A stretch of 64,000 bases of DNA from Oscillatoriales cyanobacterium (GCA_004292955.1 RDXX01000015.1:238892-302891); one strand, 5' to 3'; shown: positions 52,545-62,330, numbered from the stretch's first letter. The notes: a model not told the origin generated them from the sequence alone. A program made the numbers and translations.

Positions 52545-53540
52545 CTAACCGTGCAATTCTCCATTAGGCATAATCGTGCCGCGGAATTGAGCGCCCGCTA
52601 AATTAGCCGTGCTCAAATCAGCCCTAATCAAACTTGTACGGTGCAAAATAGCATCCCGCACATCAGTTCGAGCTAGATAAGCATCAGTCAAATCAGCTTC
52701 ACTCAAATTCGCTTGATTAAAATTAGCACGACTCAAATCAGCCCGTACCAAATTAGCACGACTCAAATCAGCCATCACCAAATTAGCATTACTCAACTTA
52801 GCATCAGGAAGAAACGCACCGCGCAAATTAGCACCAGCCAATTCAGCATCAATTAACACAGCTCTTTCCAACTTAGCATTTGTCATCACAGCCCAGGAAA
52901 AATTTGCTTCTACCAAAGTTGCTTCAGTTAAAAATGTGCCATCTAAAATAGCTTGGTTCAAATTTGCCTGAGTCAAATTTGCTTCCCGCAGAGATGCTTC
53001 AGTCAAATTCGCTTGACTGAGATTAGCTTTAGTCAAATCTGCACCCAGCAAATTGACACCCCGCAAATCTGCACCTTGCAAATTTGCACCCCGTAAATTT
53101 ACACCCTCAAAAATCCGCTGTTCCTTCCGGAAATTCGCACCACGCAAGCAAGCACCGCGTAAATCTGCACCTTGCAAATTGACGCCTCGCATATCTGCAT
53201 CAGTCAAATTTGCATCGATAAAAACTGCCAAAGAAATGTTGGCTTTGCGAAAATCTACACCTTGCAAACTAGCTCCGTGGAAGTCGGAATCAGACAAATT
53301 TGCTCCGCTTAAGTTTGCCTGATTTAAGTTAGCACCCGAAAACTTGGCATTAGTTAAATTGGCGCGCTGAAGGTTAATTCTGTTCAGGTATGACATCGTT
53401 AAGTTGGCACCCCAGAGATCAGCACTGCTTAAATTGACGCCAATTAAATCTGCACCGCTCAGATGAACGCCTCTCAGATTCATACCTTGAAAATCAAGTT
53501 CTCCTGATGTATATCGCCTTAAAATTTCGCTAGCATTCAT
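52545..53540 (-). CDS. Pentapeptide-repeat protein
   Basis: A 331-residue protein made almost wholly of A(D/N)LxX pentapeptides (SGADLIGVNLSSADLWGANL and so on through the whole length), forming a right-handed quadrilateral beta-helix. The only non-repeat parts are ~15 residues at each end and a KEQRIFEGV break near residue 146. No enzymatic domain or signal peptide is seen. Such proteins in cyanobacteria are common and mostly of unknown role. It sits 187 bp downstream of the NACHT-HEAT gene's start, on the same strand, with the palindromic repeats between. Confidence 0.9.
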   Translation of the reverse strand: MNASEILRRYTSGELDFQGMNLRGVHLSGADLIGVNLSSADLWGANLTMSYLNRINLQRANLTNAKFSGANLNQANLSGANLSDSDFHGASLQGVDFRKANISLAVFIDANLTDADMRGVNLQGADLRGACLRGANFRKEQRIFEGVNLRGANLQGADLRGVNLLGADLTKANLSQANLTEASLREANLTQANLNQAILDGTFLTEATLVEANFSWAVMTNAKLERAVLIDAELAGANLRGAFLPDAKLSNANLVMADLSRANLVRADLSRANFNQANLSEADLTDAYLARTDVRDAILHRTSLIRADLSTANLAGAQFRGTIMPNGELHG

Positions 53541-53655
53541 GTTGTTTTGTTGTTAATTATTGAGAAACTCTACTTGCTATTTAGAGATTGATGGTAGTTA
53601 TAGTCTCTTAAAGAAGGACGAAAGTTTGTGCAACCCCAAATTTGTATCTGGGAAT

Positions 53656-55365
53656 TTAATTAGTTTTATTCACAAATTCTTGAGTCCAATCGACTGTTTT
53701 GTTGCCTAACTGACGCCCGTGAATTTTTACATGAGTCAGAGATGGTGATTTTAAAGTACCCAGTTTTTTGTAAATGTATGTGGCTGTATCCTGTTGGCTT
53801 GGGACTTCGGCAGACTCCAGAATGACGTGGAGCCAACCCTCTTTAAATCCCGCTGTGGCAGTAATTCCCCTGGGTTGTAGCAATTGATTGATCAAAATGG
53901 CGATCGCCTTTGGTTTGCCTTGTTTTGCCATTTCCACAAGCTGATACTGATTTGGTTTGTGGCTAGAGTTTTGTGGCTCTGTTGCTGAACTATTTTCGGC
54001 AATATTCTCCTGGATTTCAGCAGGAGAACCCCCGCTTTCTTTTGACTCAACTTCGCTCAGCATTTCCATTAATTTGTCAGTAAATCCCTGAACTTTTGCT
54101 ACATAATTTCTGAGATTTTTATATTTCCAATACAAACGCTCCTCGGCACTTTCTGTAGAAAATTTTCCGTTCATAGCAGCTTCTAAGTCGCTGAATATTT
54201 GTTCTATTTGCGCCGTTGTGAAGTTAGCACTTTGGCTGACTAAGCCTTTCATTTCCTCTTCCAATCCCAACTTGCGTTTGATGGAATCGGTAATATTGAT
54301 AGTAACAGGAGCGGCTGGTTCTACACTTTCGACAATGGTCGGCATTTCTGCAACTTCGTCTGTTTCTACCAATTCCTGTCTGACATCAGCAGTGGCATTA
54401 TTGCTGCTGGTTTTTGAGTCTTTAAACTGTATATTTTCTACCGGAGCAGGCACTAAGTAACTCTTCTGGGGGTCATAATGATAGTGAGCCGGAGCAGCTT
54501 GAATGATCTGAGTAATATCCCCAGGTTCAAAATATTCGTTGCGCCTGTCAACCGGGACAATATCTTCATAAAAACTGTTGTTTAAATGCGTCTGATCGTA
54601 GTCTTCGGTAGACGAATCTTCGCTAACCGAATCTTCGGCTATATCGCGTTCTTCCTGTTGCAATTTTGCGTAACAAGGATTCATTGCTTTGATGATTACG
54701 CTAGCTGCTTGGTCGCATTCGTCGGTGTTGTCGAGTTTGCCCGCAGTTCCGTACAAATTAGATTCGAGTTCGGCCAGGCTGCCACAGACATTAAATAGTT
54801 GTCGCAGCAGCTTGTCAAGTTCTTGGGTTTTAAGCAGCAGCCAATCGCGCTCGCTAAAAGTGAAGTCGTGATAAAGAGTAGAAAAAATGAGGATTTTTGC
54901 TCTCAGCGGATTGGTTTGCTGTACAATTTTTTGTCGGACATCAAACAAATTTCCGGCGTCTCTTTCTAGCGACTCTCCTGCGGGCAGTTGCGAATTGAAG
55001 TGGTCATCAAATGCAGGTGCTTCGTGACCACCAAAATTAGATATATTTGTTTCTAATTTGGTAAAATCTTGGTACTCGTAAAGCCTGCTCAGTTGGCAGA
55101 CGATTTTATCTGCCACTAAGGCGTACTCGGTTTTTTTGTTAACCTTGGCAACGATATTGTTTAAAACTGTTTCAATATCTTCTAACCTGCTGTATTTAGC
55201 ACAGATTTCTTCGATCAACTTTCCTACATCTGCGCTGGCGAGTTTTGCCGGATCGTTTTCCCAACTCTCTTTACAAGCAAAAAATATGATTTTTTTAATG
55301 CGCGAAAGATTGAGATCTTGTTCAAATTCGCGAACAACTTCATCTAAAATAGATAAAGATTGCAT
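53656..55365 (-). CDS. Unrecognised 569-residue cyanobacterial protein
   Basis: The N-terminal ~230 residues are helical and Cys-containing (KKIIFFACKESWENDPAKLA; SLAELESNLYG). A long acidic, Ser/Glu-rich middle (~235-400, for example EDSVSEDSSTEDYD) looks disordered. A coiled-coil-like helix at ~395-435 (QIEQIFSDLEAAMNGKF) follows, then another low-complexity stretch. The last ~90 residues (EMAKQGKPKAIAILINQLLQ-PRGITATA... KIHGRQLGNKTVDWTQEF) form a compact module that I recall at the end of several otherwise unrelated cyanobacterial proteins, but cannot name. No signal peptide or membrane segment. Function unknown. Confidence 0.65.
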   Translation of the reverse strand: MQSLSILDEVVREFEQDLNLSRIKKIIFFACKESWENDPAKLASADVGKLIEEICAKYSRLEDIETVLNNIVAKVNKKTEYALVADKIVCQLSRLYEYQDFTKLETNISNFGGHEAPAFDDHFNSQLPAGESLERDAGNLFDVRQKIVQQTNPLRAKILIFSTLYHDFTFSERDWLLLKTQELDKLLRQLFNVCGSLAELESNLYGTAGKLDNTDECDQAASVIIKAMNPCYAKLQQEERDIAEDSVSEDSSTEDYDQTHLNNSFYEDIVPVDRRNEYFEPGDITQIIQAAPAHYHYDPQKSYLVPAPVENIQFKDSKTSSNNATADVRQELVETDEVAEMPTIVESVEPAAPVTINITDSIKRKLGLEEEMKGLVSQSANFTTAQIEQIFSDLEAAMNGKFSTESAEERLYWKYKNLRNYVAKVQGFTDKLMEMLSEVESKESGGSPAEIQENIAENSSATEPQNSSHKPNQYQLVEMAKQGKPKAIAILINQLLQPRGITATAGFKEGWLHVILESAEVPSQQDTATYIYKKLGTLKSPSLTHVKIHGRQLGNKTVDWTQEFVNKTN

Positions 55366-55561
55366 AGTTTTTTTCCCCCAAAGATACCCTATTAGTCGAT
55401 TTTAGATTTTAGATTTTAGATTTACTCTCACATTGAATCAAAGGAACCCGAACAGGAGTGTAAAATCTTAGTATCTGCACTCCTGGTGTCGGGGACTTGT
55501 ACCCGTTTTTGGGCGAGTCAAGAGTCAGCGATAAATAATAAAATCATACCACATTTGATAA
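55366..55561. repeat. TTTAGATTTTAGATTT repeat upstream of the oxidoreductase gene
   Basis: A run of TTTTAGA units (seven-base period) lies at about 55399-55424 between divergent genes. It is the same class of simple repeat that is embedded in the GAF gene near 60676-60712 (CGATTTT units). Confidence 0.5.
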
Positions 55562-57061
55562 ATGCAAGACTTTGATGCGATCGTAATTGGCAGCGGTATT
55601 GGCGGCTTAGTGGCGGGTGCGATGCTGGCTCGCTACGGCAAAGGGGTACTCGTCTGCGAGAGCCACACCATAGCGGGGGGGGCTGCTCACAGCTTTTCGC
55701 GCCGGGGATTTCATTTTGATTCGGGGCCTTCTTTTTATTGCGGTTTGAGTGACCCCCAGTCGCTGAATCCTTTGCGGCAAGTCTTGAATATTTTGGAGGA
55801 ATCGATCGCAGCTATTGCCTACGATCCCCTGGGGCATTACCATTTTCCTGAGGGAACTTTGCCAGTTTATGCTGATGCGAGAAATTACTTAGATGCTGTA
55901 GCTAAATTCGCACCGCAAGGCGCTATAGAATTGCAGCAATTTCAACAAAATTTATTAGTTTTGTATGAAGGTTTGCGGGGAATTCCGGCTTTAGCACTGA
56001 GATCCGACTGGCAGTTGATACCCGTGTTGCTGTCTCGCTACTCGCCTGCTTTGCTGAAGCTTTTGCCGTCATTAGGTGCGATCGCCAGTTCGGCTGGTAC
56101 ATTAATGGATAGGGACGTGCAAGATCCTTGGGTGAGGCGTTTGATCGATTTGGAGTGCTTCTTGCTATCGGGCTTGAAAGCGCATGGAACCGTCGCGCCA
56201 GAGATCGCTTTTATGATTGGCGAACGATCGCGATCGGCGATCGAGTATCCTGTAGGTGGCAGCGGTGCGATCGTCGATGCTTTAGTTCGAGGCTTGCAGC
56301 GCTGGGGTGGAAAATTGCGATTGGGAACACCAGTCGAGCAAATATTAGTTGAATCTGGTAAAACTACGGGAGTTCGCTTGCAAAATGGCGAAACAATCCG
56401 CGCCCCAATTGTGATTTCAAATGCTACAGTTTGGGATACTTATACAAAGTTACTGCGCCCTGAAGATTTGCCGGAAAGTTACCGAAAAACTGCCTTATCG
56501 ATGCCCGCCGTAGACAGTTTCATGCACCTGCATTTAGGCATTAAAGCCGAAGGAATCGAAGGCTTGACCGGCCACCACGTCGTCGTTCATGACAGCAAGG
56601 TTGACATTACAGTACCCGGAAATACCTGCATGATTTCGATTCCGACTGTGTGGGATGCAACTCTTGCACCGCCGGGACATCACGCGATTCACGCCTATAC
56701 ATTGGAACCTTACGCAGGTTGGGAGTATGGCGGCGGTTATCAGGAAAGGAAACAAGAGCGATCGCAATCTCTGTTCAAAGCTTTAGAAAAAATTATACCG
56801 GATTTGCGATCGCGAATAGTCCTGGAGTCGATCGGCACACCGCTAACCCACGCCCGATTTTTGCACCGCTATCAAGGAACCTACGGGCCTGCAATCGCCG
56901 CCGGCAAAGGCACCTTTCCGGGGCCGCAAACCCCAGTCAAAGGCTTGTATCGAGTGGGAGACAGCACCATGCCCGGAATCGGGGTTCCCGCCGTCGCAGC
57001 ATCGGGTATTTTGTGCGCGAATACCCTAGTCAATTCCGACATCACAGCACAATTTTTGTAA
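55562..57061 (+). CDS. CrtISO/phytoene-desaturase-like FAD oxidoreductase
   Basis: A 499-residue flavoprotein. It has the N-terminal GSGIGGLVAGAMLARYGKGV, the desaturase-type AGGAAHSFSRRGFHFDSGPS, YPVGGSGAIVDALVRGL, and the C-terminal FAD-contacting LYRVGDSTMPGIGVPAVAAS. This is the carotenoid desaturase/isomerase superfamily; the VGGSGA and GDST(M/T)PG forms are closest to CrtISO-like proteins. The true substrate could be a carotenoid or another polyene; the known CrtH isomerase may be encoded elsewhere. A spontaneous G-run (GGGGGG at 55675) lies in the reading frame and is a possible slip site, but the frame is intact. Confidence 0.85.
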   Translation: MQDFDAIVIGSGIGGLVAGAMLARYGKGVLVCESHTIAGGAAHSFSRRGFHFDSGPSFYCGLSDPQSLNPLRQVLNILEESIAAIAYDPLGHYHFPEGTLPVYADARNYLDAVAKFAPQGAIELQQFQQNLLVLYEGLRGIPALALRSDWQLIPVLLSRYSPALLKLLPSLGAIASSAGTLMDRDVQDPWVRRLIDLECFLLSGLKAHGTVAPEIAFMIGERSRSAIEYPVGGSGAIVDALVRGLQRWGGKLRLGTPVEQILVESGKTTGVRLQNGETIRAPIVISNATVWDTYTKLLRPEDLPESYRKTALSMPAVDSFMHLHLGIKAEGIEGLTGHHVVVHDSKVDITVPGNTCMISIPTVWDATLAPPGHHAIHAYTLEPYAGWEYGGGYQERKQERSQSLFKALEKIIPDLRSRIVLESIGTPLTHARFLHRYQGTYGPAIAAGKGTFPGPQTPVKGLYRVGDSTMPGIGVPAVAASGILCANTLVNSDITAQFL

Positions 57062-57076
57062 ACCCAGCCGCCACAG

Positions 57077-57138
57077 GTTCGTAGTAAGGACTTTAGTCCT
57101 CTTATAATTTTAAATAGGACTAAAGTTCTCACTACGAA
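57077..57138. repeat. Inverted repeat of the GGACTGAAGTCC class
   Basis: GTTCGTAGTAAGGACTTTAG (57077) and CTAAAGTTCTCACTACGAAC (57119) are inverted copies enclosing an AT-rich loop. The same class occurs near 12840, 16805, 59204 and 59230. It separates the oxidoreductase from the convergent small peptide gene. Confidence 0.7.
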
Positions 57139-57142
57139 CACT

Positions 57143-57238
57143 TTATCCACCAGCGGCAAAAGCGCCCATAACTGCGATCGACAAAGCCAAACCGGGCAAC
57201 AGCAGCATTCCTAACATCAAAGCATCATGTCCGCTCAT
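57143..57238 (-). CDS. 31-residue single-pass membrane peptide
   Basis: A very small gene reading MSGHDALMLGMLLLPGLALS, then IAVMGAFAAGG. It has one hydrophobic span and an AGGAG seven bases before the ATG. The size, single span and presence in a photosynthetic organism recall the tiny subunits of photosystems, cytochrome b6f or NDH-1, but I cannot match it to any of them (not PetG, PetL, PetN, PsaM, PsbM or PsbT by sequence). It lies 69 bp upstream of nothing else on its strand. It is likely real because of the good ribosome-binding site and coherent sequence. Confidence 0.6.
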   Translation of the reverse strand: MSGHDALMLGMLLLPGLALSIAVMGAFAAGG

Positions 57239-57306
57239 AACTTTCTCCTGATACCGACGTTCGATAGCTTATCATACCCACCCAGATTTCGCCACCGCCT
57301 TAACAA

Positions 57307-58320
57307 TTAAAACCGACAGATTGATTCAGGAGTCACCGGGCAAATCTTATTTACAATCGAATTTCCGCGCAAGTCAAGCGTCGTTAGCTTTTGCAAAGAT
57401 TGCAGTGGACTGATATCGGAGATTTGATTGTTGTACAAGTCGAGTACAAACAAATTATTCAAAGCTTGCACCGCGCTGATATCAGCAATCGGATTATTGA
57501 ACAAATAAAGTTGAGTCAAATTAGTTAATGATTTCAGCGGAGTAATGTCTGAAATTTGATTGTTGCCAAGGTTCAGCTCAACTAAATTAGTCAAACCTGC
57601 CAAAGGACTAACATCAGATATTTTATTTTCAAACAAAACCAGTTTATTTAATTTAGTCAAAGCTTTCAGCGGAGTTAAGTCCGATATTTGATTCTCGAAT
57701 AGAAACAGCGTAGTGAGATTTTTCAAAGCAGCCAGCGGACTGATATCCGATATTTGATTTTTGTAAAGGTAGAGTGTCTGAAGTTCAGTTAAATTTGACA
57801 GAGGAGCGATATCTGATATTTGATTTTTGTACAGAATCAGCGCATTTAAGTTGGTTAAAGTTTTCACGGGACTGATGTCAGAAATTTTGTTATCAAACAA
57901 GACAAGTTCGACAAGATTAGTTAGACGCGCCAGGGGACTGATGTCTGATATTTGATTGGTATCGAGAACGAGTTTAGTCAGATTTGTTAGAGATAAAAGC
58001 GGACTGATGTCTGATATTTGATTGACATCTATTATCAGAGTTTTCAGGTTGGTTAAAGATTTCAGGGGAGCGAGGTCAGATATTTGATTGCTACTAAGAT
58101 TTAGATTAGTAAGTTGAGTGAAAGATGACAGGGGACTGATATCGGTAAGTTGAGCAAGTTTAAGATTTATTTCTGTTGTATTAGCAAGCACTTCGTTAGC
58201 TCGATCGCACTCGGTAGTATCTGATATTTGCAACAGTATTTCTACGGTATGTTTCGCGCCGGGAGAGAGATTATCTTTGTGCTTGCACCAATCGGGAAAG
58301 TTATTATAATTTGTTGTCAT
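57307..58320 (-). CDS. Leucine-rich-repeat protein (SDS22/internalin-like)
   Basis: A 337-residue protein with a ~60-residue N-terminal lead (FPDWCKHKDNLSPGAKHTV) and then about twelve 22-residue LRR units of the form L-(x)-LxNNQISDISPL-xSLTNLT. The last residues carry two cysteines (KICPVTPESICRF) that could cap the repeat. No signal peptide or membrane segment is visible, so unlike internalins it seems cytoplasmic, a protein-binding scaffold. Pairs of the palindromic repeat lie just upstream of its start. Confidence 0.9.
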   Translation of the reverse strand: MTTNYNNFPDWCKHKDNLSPGAKHTVEILLQISDTTECDRANEVLANTTEINLKLAQLTDISPLSSFTQLTNLNLSSNQISDLAPLKSLTNLKTLIIDVNQISDISPLLSLTNLTKLVLDTNQISDISPLARLTNLVELVLFDNKISDISPVKTLTNLNALILYKNQISDIAPLSNLTELQTLYLYKNQISDISPLAALKNLTTLFLFENQISDLTPLKALTKLNKLVLFENKISDVSPLAGLTNLVELNLGNNQISDITPLKSLTNLTQLYLFNNPIADISAVQALNNLFVLDLYNNQISDISPLQSLQKLTTLDLRGNSIVNKICPVTPESICRF

Positions 58321-58342
58321 AGGTTTTACCTGTTAGTTCTTA

Positions 58343-58489
58343 AGGTACGTAGTTGCGCTTGAGCGCTCTTTCTTTATTATATGAAAGAGCGCTCAAGCGC
58401 AACTACATACCTGTTCTTGAGGTACGTAGTTGCGCTTCAGCGCTCTTTGCTTATTATAGGAAAGAGCGCTCAAGCGCAACTACATACCT
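58343..58489. repeat. Two palindromic AGGTACGTAGTTGCGC repeats in tandem
   Basis: Full copies at 58343-58412 and 58420-58489. In the first, both arms carry GCTTGAGCGC/GCGCTCAAGC. In the second the left arm has GCTTCAGCGC while the right has GCGCTCAAGCGC, so the arms mismatch, as if recombined between two sub-types. Confidence 0.85.
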
Positions 58490-58650
58490 GTACCTGCACG
58501 TGTAAATCTTACATTTCCCGTAAATCTAGCAATTATGTCTAATTTGTGAATCGGATTTTTGCGGATTTTGAGAAATGTTAGCAAAAATTGTGTAAAGTAA
58601 TCGTAACAACATCTTTTATTGCATTCATTTACAGGAGCCAACAGCCGACT

Positions 58651-59109
58651 ATGACGCCAGAACTAATTTTCGATGTAGGTAATGTGTTCGTTTTGCCTTT
58701 CTGGGCAATTATGATTTTATTGCCCAACTGGGGAATCACCCGCAAAGTGATGAATTCCTTTATTCCGTTTGCCGTGCTCGCCGTCTTGTACATATATTTG
58801 TTTGGTAGCAGTCTGACTCCAGAAAATGCGGCTGCTTTGTCCAATCCTAAGTTGGCAGATATTGCTAAGTTTCTGGGGGAGGAAACGGCTGCTGCTACGG
58901 GATGGATTCATTTTTTAGTGATGGATTTGTTTGTGGGACGCTGGATTTATTTGGAAGGACAACGGACGGGTGTTTGGACTGTTCATTCTTTGGCTTTGTG
59001 TTTGTTTGCTGGGCCGATGGGATTGCTTTCTCATATTCTAACTGCTTGGATTACTGACAAGTTTTTCCCGAGTTCTGATGTGGTGGAAACTGCTAGTCCT
59101 TCGGTTTAA
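58651..59109 (+). CDS. Aba4-like membrane protein (DUF4281)
   Basis: A 152-residue membrane protein with about four hydrophobic segments (FDVGNVFVLPFWAIMILLPN, PFAVLAVLYIYLF, WIHFLVMDLFVGRWIYLE and LCLFAGPMGLLSHILTAWI). The HFLVMDLFVGRWI motif is characteristic of the plant ABA4 / cyanobacterial DUF4281 family. In plants ABA4 takes part in neoxanthin formation; cyanobacteria lack neoxanthin, so the role here is unknown, possibly in carotenoid metabolism. The ATG at 58651 is chosen for the family start and the AGGAG at 58633. Confidence 0.88.
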   Translation: MTPELIFDVGNVFVLPFWAIMILLPNWGITRKVMNSFIPFAVLAVLYIYLFGSSLTPENAAALSNPKLADIAKFLGEETAAATGWIHFLVMDLFVGRWIYLEGQRTGVWTVHSLALCLFAGPMGLLSHILTAWITDKFFPSSDVVETASPSV

Positions 59110-59245
59110 GCAGAGGGTTTTCAATAGTTTGGATGTTAATCATCCATTTCTTGATGCAGGTTTTAGTGGTGAGGATTTAAGTTGAGATTTATGGATGCGG
59201 ACTGAAGTCCTCACTACGAACCTGGAAGAAGGACTGAAGTCCTGA

Positions 59246-62164
59246 CTACGAACCTGCTAGAGGTAGGACTAAGCGGGCGACAATTAAGTTGTTTTCTAAG
59301 ATTTCTAAGGAAAAGTCTCCCCCCATTAAACGTACTGCTCGCTGACAAATTAAGAGATTTTGCCCGATCGACCTATTTGACGTAACGGCCAATATATCGC
59401 CGTGGAAACCGCCGTTGAAGCCGGCAAGTAACTGTCGATCGCACTCGCCACTATCAATCACAGATAATTCTAGCCATTCTTCCCCCAAAAGTTGAGAGCG
59501 AATCTCAATCTTATCGCCAGCTCCAGAACGCCTGCAAGCCATCGCCAGCAACTCGCACAGGATCAAATCCAGCTTGATGCTATCTCCGCGAACTCCCAAA
59601 GTCTTACCCGCAGGCAGCGACACAGCGGTCTCTCTGTTCACTTCCAGCAAGATTCCCGACTGTTTGACCAGGGGGGCCGTGCGATCGAGCGATCGCCTCA
59701 GCCAAGCGCTCACAGGAACCGCATCTTGTCCGAATTGCGGCCGCCACTGTTCCTGTTTCAGCACCAAATGAATTGACCCCAAAGCATTGCCAATTTGCCG
59801 CAAAACCTGTTGGTAGCGCAAGGTTTTCAGAGCATCTTTTTGTTCCTTCGCCGACTGCAAAATCGACTGGCTCAACTCTCCCAACTCCTTGACGCCCGCT
59901 GCCACAGTCCGGTAAAAATCCTCGAAACGGCGCTGCTTGTACCAGTTGAGCATCTCCAGATCCAATCGCTGCGACTCCTGCGCCGATTGCACTGCCACAT
60001 ACCTGCGCCGCCAAGCCAACTGAGATGCCATCGAACTCAGCAAATTCACCGACAACTCCGACCACTGGCGGCCCGGAGCGTCCGCCACCACCACAATGCC
60101 CAAGGGAGCGTGTTCTGGGGCTGTCCGCAGCGCCACTGTCATAATTTCGCCAATTCCTGGACTCCGCAGCCACCGCTTTGTCGCCAGCAGCACTTGGCTC
60201 ATACTCTGTTGCAGCACGCCTCCTGCCGCCAGGGTTTGTTGGATCAAAGCGTCTGTTTGGACAGGAATCAGCGCCTCGGGATTCAGGGCAAATACGGGAT
60301 TGGCAGCTACTGCTGCGGAGATTGAAGCTGCCTCGTGGCCGGGATTCCAAGTAATTACTGCCACTAAAGGACAGGCAATTGTCTGGGAAACGTGTTCGGC
60401 AAAATGACGATCGAGCTTTTGCAGCGGCAACTCTGGGAACATATTCGGCGAAGCAACAGATTTCTGTTGTGGAGATTGCGGCTCGCCCGAATGCTGCAAC
60501 AGCGCTAAACCCGATTTGATCGATCGCTCAAATTCCTGATATTTGTCAATTTCCGAACTCTGCTGCCAGGAGTGCAGAATCAATCCTAACTGTTGGCTGA
60601 CTACTCGAACTAATTCTCGCTCCGATCGCCTCCAAGTGCGAGTTGCGCTGTGCCCGACAACCAGCAAACCCTCGATCGATTTTCGATTTTCGATTTTCGA
60701 TTTTCGACTGGGGTTTTCTCCCTCGGACTGTTTTGTGCGAGTGCTCGATGCCAAAAGCGATCGCACCCCCGCTTCCGCCAGCACTTCCCGCCAAGCGCCC
60801 AACCGCCCGTCTTCCTCCCAATTTTCGATCGCCAGAGGTTCCGCGCTTTCTTGCAGCAGCCCCACATCAGCCACATCAAGGGCGTTGAGTGGCGACGGTA
60901 CTTGTCTGCGGTTGCGGGGCAGATTTTGGGAGACAATTTCAAAGCGATTTTGTTCTTCCCTGTACAACAACAGCAAAAAGTATTCGCACTTGAGCCGAGA
61001 GCACAACTGCTCCGCCGTATTTTTCAAAGTCGCCTCCCAGTCAGCATCGCTGTAGATGGCGCGAGCTATTCCGGCAGTTAAATCTCGATCGAGCTGTGTT
61101 TGCTCAATCCTCTCCTCCATTTCCGACAGAGGAGCCGTCAGAGCCACTAATTGCGCCGCTCCCCGCAGGTACTGTTTTTCATTGTCTTGCCAAATCCGCG
61201 GCTCGCCAGCTTCCACTGCCAAAAATCCCAACAATTCCCCTTCCAAAACAATCGGCGCCGCCAACAGAGAGCGAGCGCGAATTTGCTGCATCAACCGCCC
61301 CGTCAGCTCAGTTTTCAGAGAACTGTGAGATTCACCGATCCAAACTATTTGTTGGGCCGCTAAAGCCTGATAAAATTCGCCCAAGTCTTGCACAGTAATG
61401 CCCGAAGCCGGTCGGATCTGGCCCAAACCAGGAGCAATTTGGCGGTTGCTAACTCGGCGCCAAAAATAGCGCCGCTCTCGCTCGAACCAATAAACATTAG
61501 TGCGCGTCGGCTCAATAAATTCATGGGCTTGTTCGACTACCGCTTGCAAATATTGGTCGAGCGATCGCAATTCCCGCAACTGCGAAATCAGTGCTAACAG
61601 AGACTCATCCGGGCGTTTGACCTGTTGTCGCTGCCAATCTTTTTCTATTTGATAAAGAGCAGTTGCCAGTGATCCAAATACGATCGCCAACTGCGTTTTT
61701 TCTGCCGAATTTGGCGCAGAACCCCACACGTCTGTCCCCAGCAGAATCACACCGTAGCAGCGGTCTTTGTAGCGCAACGGAAACAGAGTCGTGCCTTGAA
61801 TATTGTAAGTTTGAGCCGCTTTGCGCCATTCTCCGGCCCTGTTTTCCGATCGCAAATCCGGGACTCCCACGGGCCGGAGCTGAATCACCACTTGTTCCAG
61901 CAAATCCCCCGGAGTCAGGGAAAACCGCTGTTTGAGAAAAGACAAGTCACCGTTAGGAGTCATGCCGCCTTTCCCTAACAATCGGTGCGCCTGTCGATCG
62001 TACAACCCGATCCAAATCAACCGCCAGTCAAATTCCGCTTGCAAGTAACCGAGTGCCGTCTCCAGCAGCACTTCCACATTCTCCTCTTCTCGGAGAGTTT
62101 GGAGCACGCGCTCCAGCCCCGCGATTTGTTCGTCTAAATCCTTCGCTCTTTGCTCCTGCCCCAT
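59246..62164 (-). CDS. Multi-GAF sensor protein with degenerate kinase-like C-terminus
   Basis: A 972-residue soluble sensor. Domain order by eye: coiled-coil start, GAF 1 (~30-185), GAF 2 (~195-350), GAF 3 (~365-540), GAF 4-like (~570-750), a helical stretch (~760-820) and a C-terminal HATPase-like region (~825-970) with LILCELLAMACRRSG (N-box-like, Asn replaced) and SVIDSGECDR. The dimerisation His and G-boxes of a true kinase are not evident, so it is probably a pseudo-kinase or adapter. Around residues 490-506 a KSKIENRKSKIE-like insert is encoded by the CGATTTT tandem repeat. ATG 62164 is preferred to a GTG six codons upstream. Confidence 0.8.
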   Translation of the reverse strand: MGQEQRAKDLDEQIAGLERVLQTLREEENVEVLLETALGYLQAEFDWRLIWIGLYDRQAHRLLGKGGMTPNGDLSFLKQRFSLTPGDLLEQVVIQLRPVGVPDLRSENRAGEWRKAAQTYNIQGTTLFPLRYKDRCYGVILLGTDVWGSAPNSAEKTQLAIVFGSLATALYQIEKDWQRQQVKRPDESLLALISQLRELRSLDQYLQAVVEQAHEFIEPTRTNVYWFERERRYFWRRVSNRQIAPGLGQIRPASGITVQDLGEFYQALAAQQIVWIGESHSSLKTELTGRLMQQIRARSLLAAPIVLEGELLGFLAVEAGEPRIWQDNEKQYLRGAAQLVALTAPLSEMEERIEQTQLDRDLTAGIARAIYSDADWEATLKNTAEQLCSRLKCEYFLLLLYREEQNRFEIVSQNLPRNRRQVPSPLNALDVADVGLLQESAEPLAIENWEEDGRLGAWREVLAEAGVRSLLASSTRTKQSEGENPSRKSKIENRKSIEGLLVVGHSATRTWRRSERELVRVVSQQLGLILHSWQQSSEIDKYQEFERSIKSGLALLQHSGEPQSPQQKSVASPNMFPELPLQKLDRHFAEHVSQTIACPLVAVITWNPGHEAASISAAVAANPVFALNPEALIPVQTDALIQQTLAAGGVLQQSMSQVLLATKRWLRSPGIGEIMTVALRTAPEHAPLGIVVVADAPGRQWSELSVNLLSSMASQLAWRRRYVAVQSAQESQRLDLEMLNWYKQRRFEDFYRTVAAGVKELGELSQSILQSAKEQKDALKTLRYQQVLRQIGNALGSIHLVLKQEQWRPQFGQDAVPVSAWLRRSLDRTAPLVKQSGILLEVNRETAVSLPAGKTLGVRGDSIKLDLILCELLAMACRRSGAGDKIEIRSQLLGEEWLELSVIDSGECDRQLLAGFNGGFHGDILAVTSNRSIGQNLLICQRAVRLMGGDFSLEILENNLIVARLVLPLAGS

Positions 62165-62330
62165 GTCCCAGATTCCCCACACCTTTGTCCAATTTCAACT
62201 TACAAACTTAAAAATTTCAAAATTTAAAATGGAAAAGAATCAACCTATAATATGATCGCAGTAAAAGTAAAAATCTCACCTTCCCAGGGGAGTAGCTCAT
62301 TTTTATAAAAAGCATTTTATTGTATATATA

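Noticed and set aside
59604..60350. 248-codon minus-strand frame within the GAF gene
   Set aside because: It is an alternative frame of the GAF coding region with Arg/Gly/Ser bias, a typical shadow.
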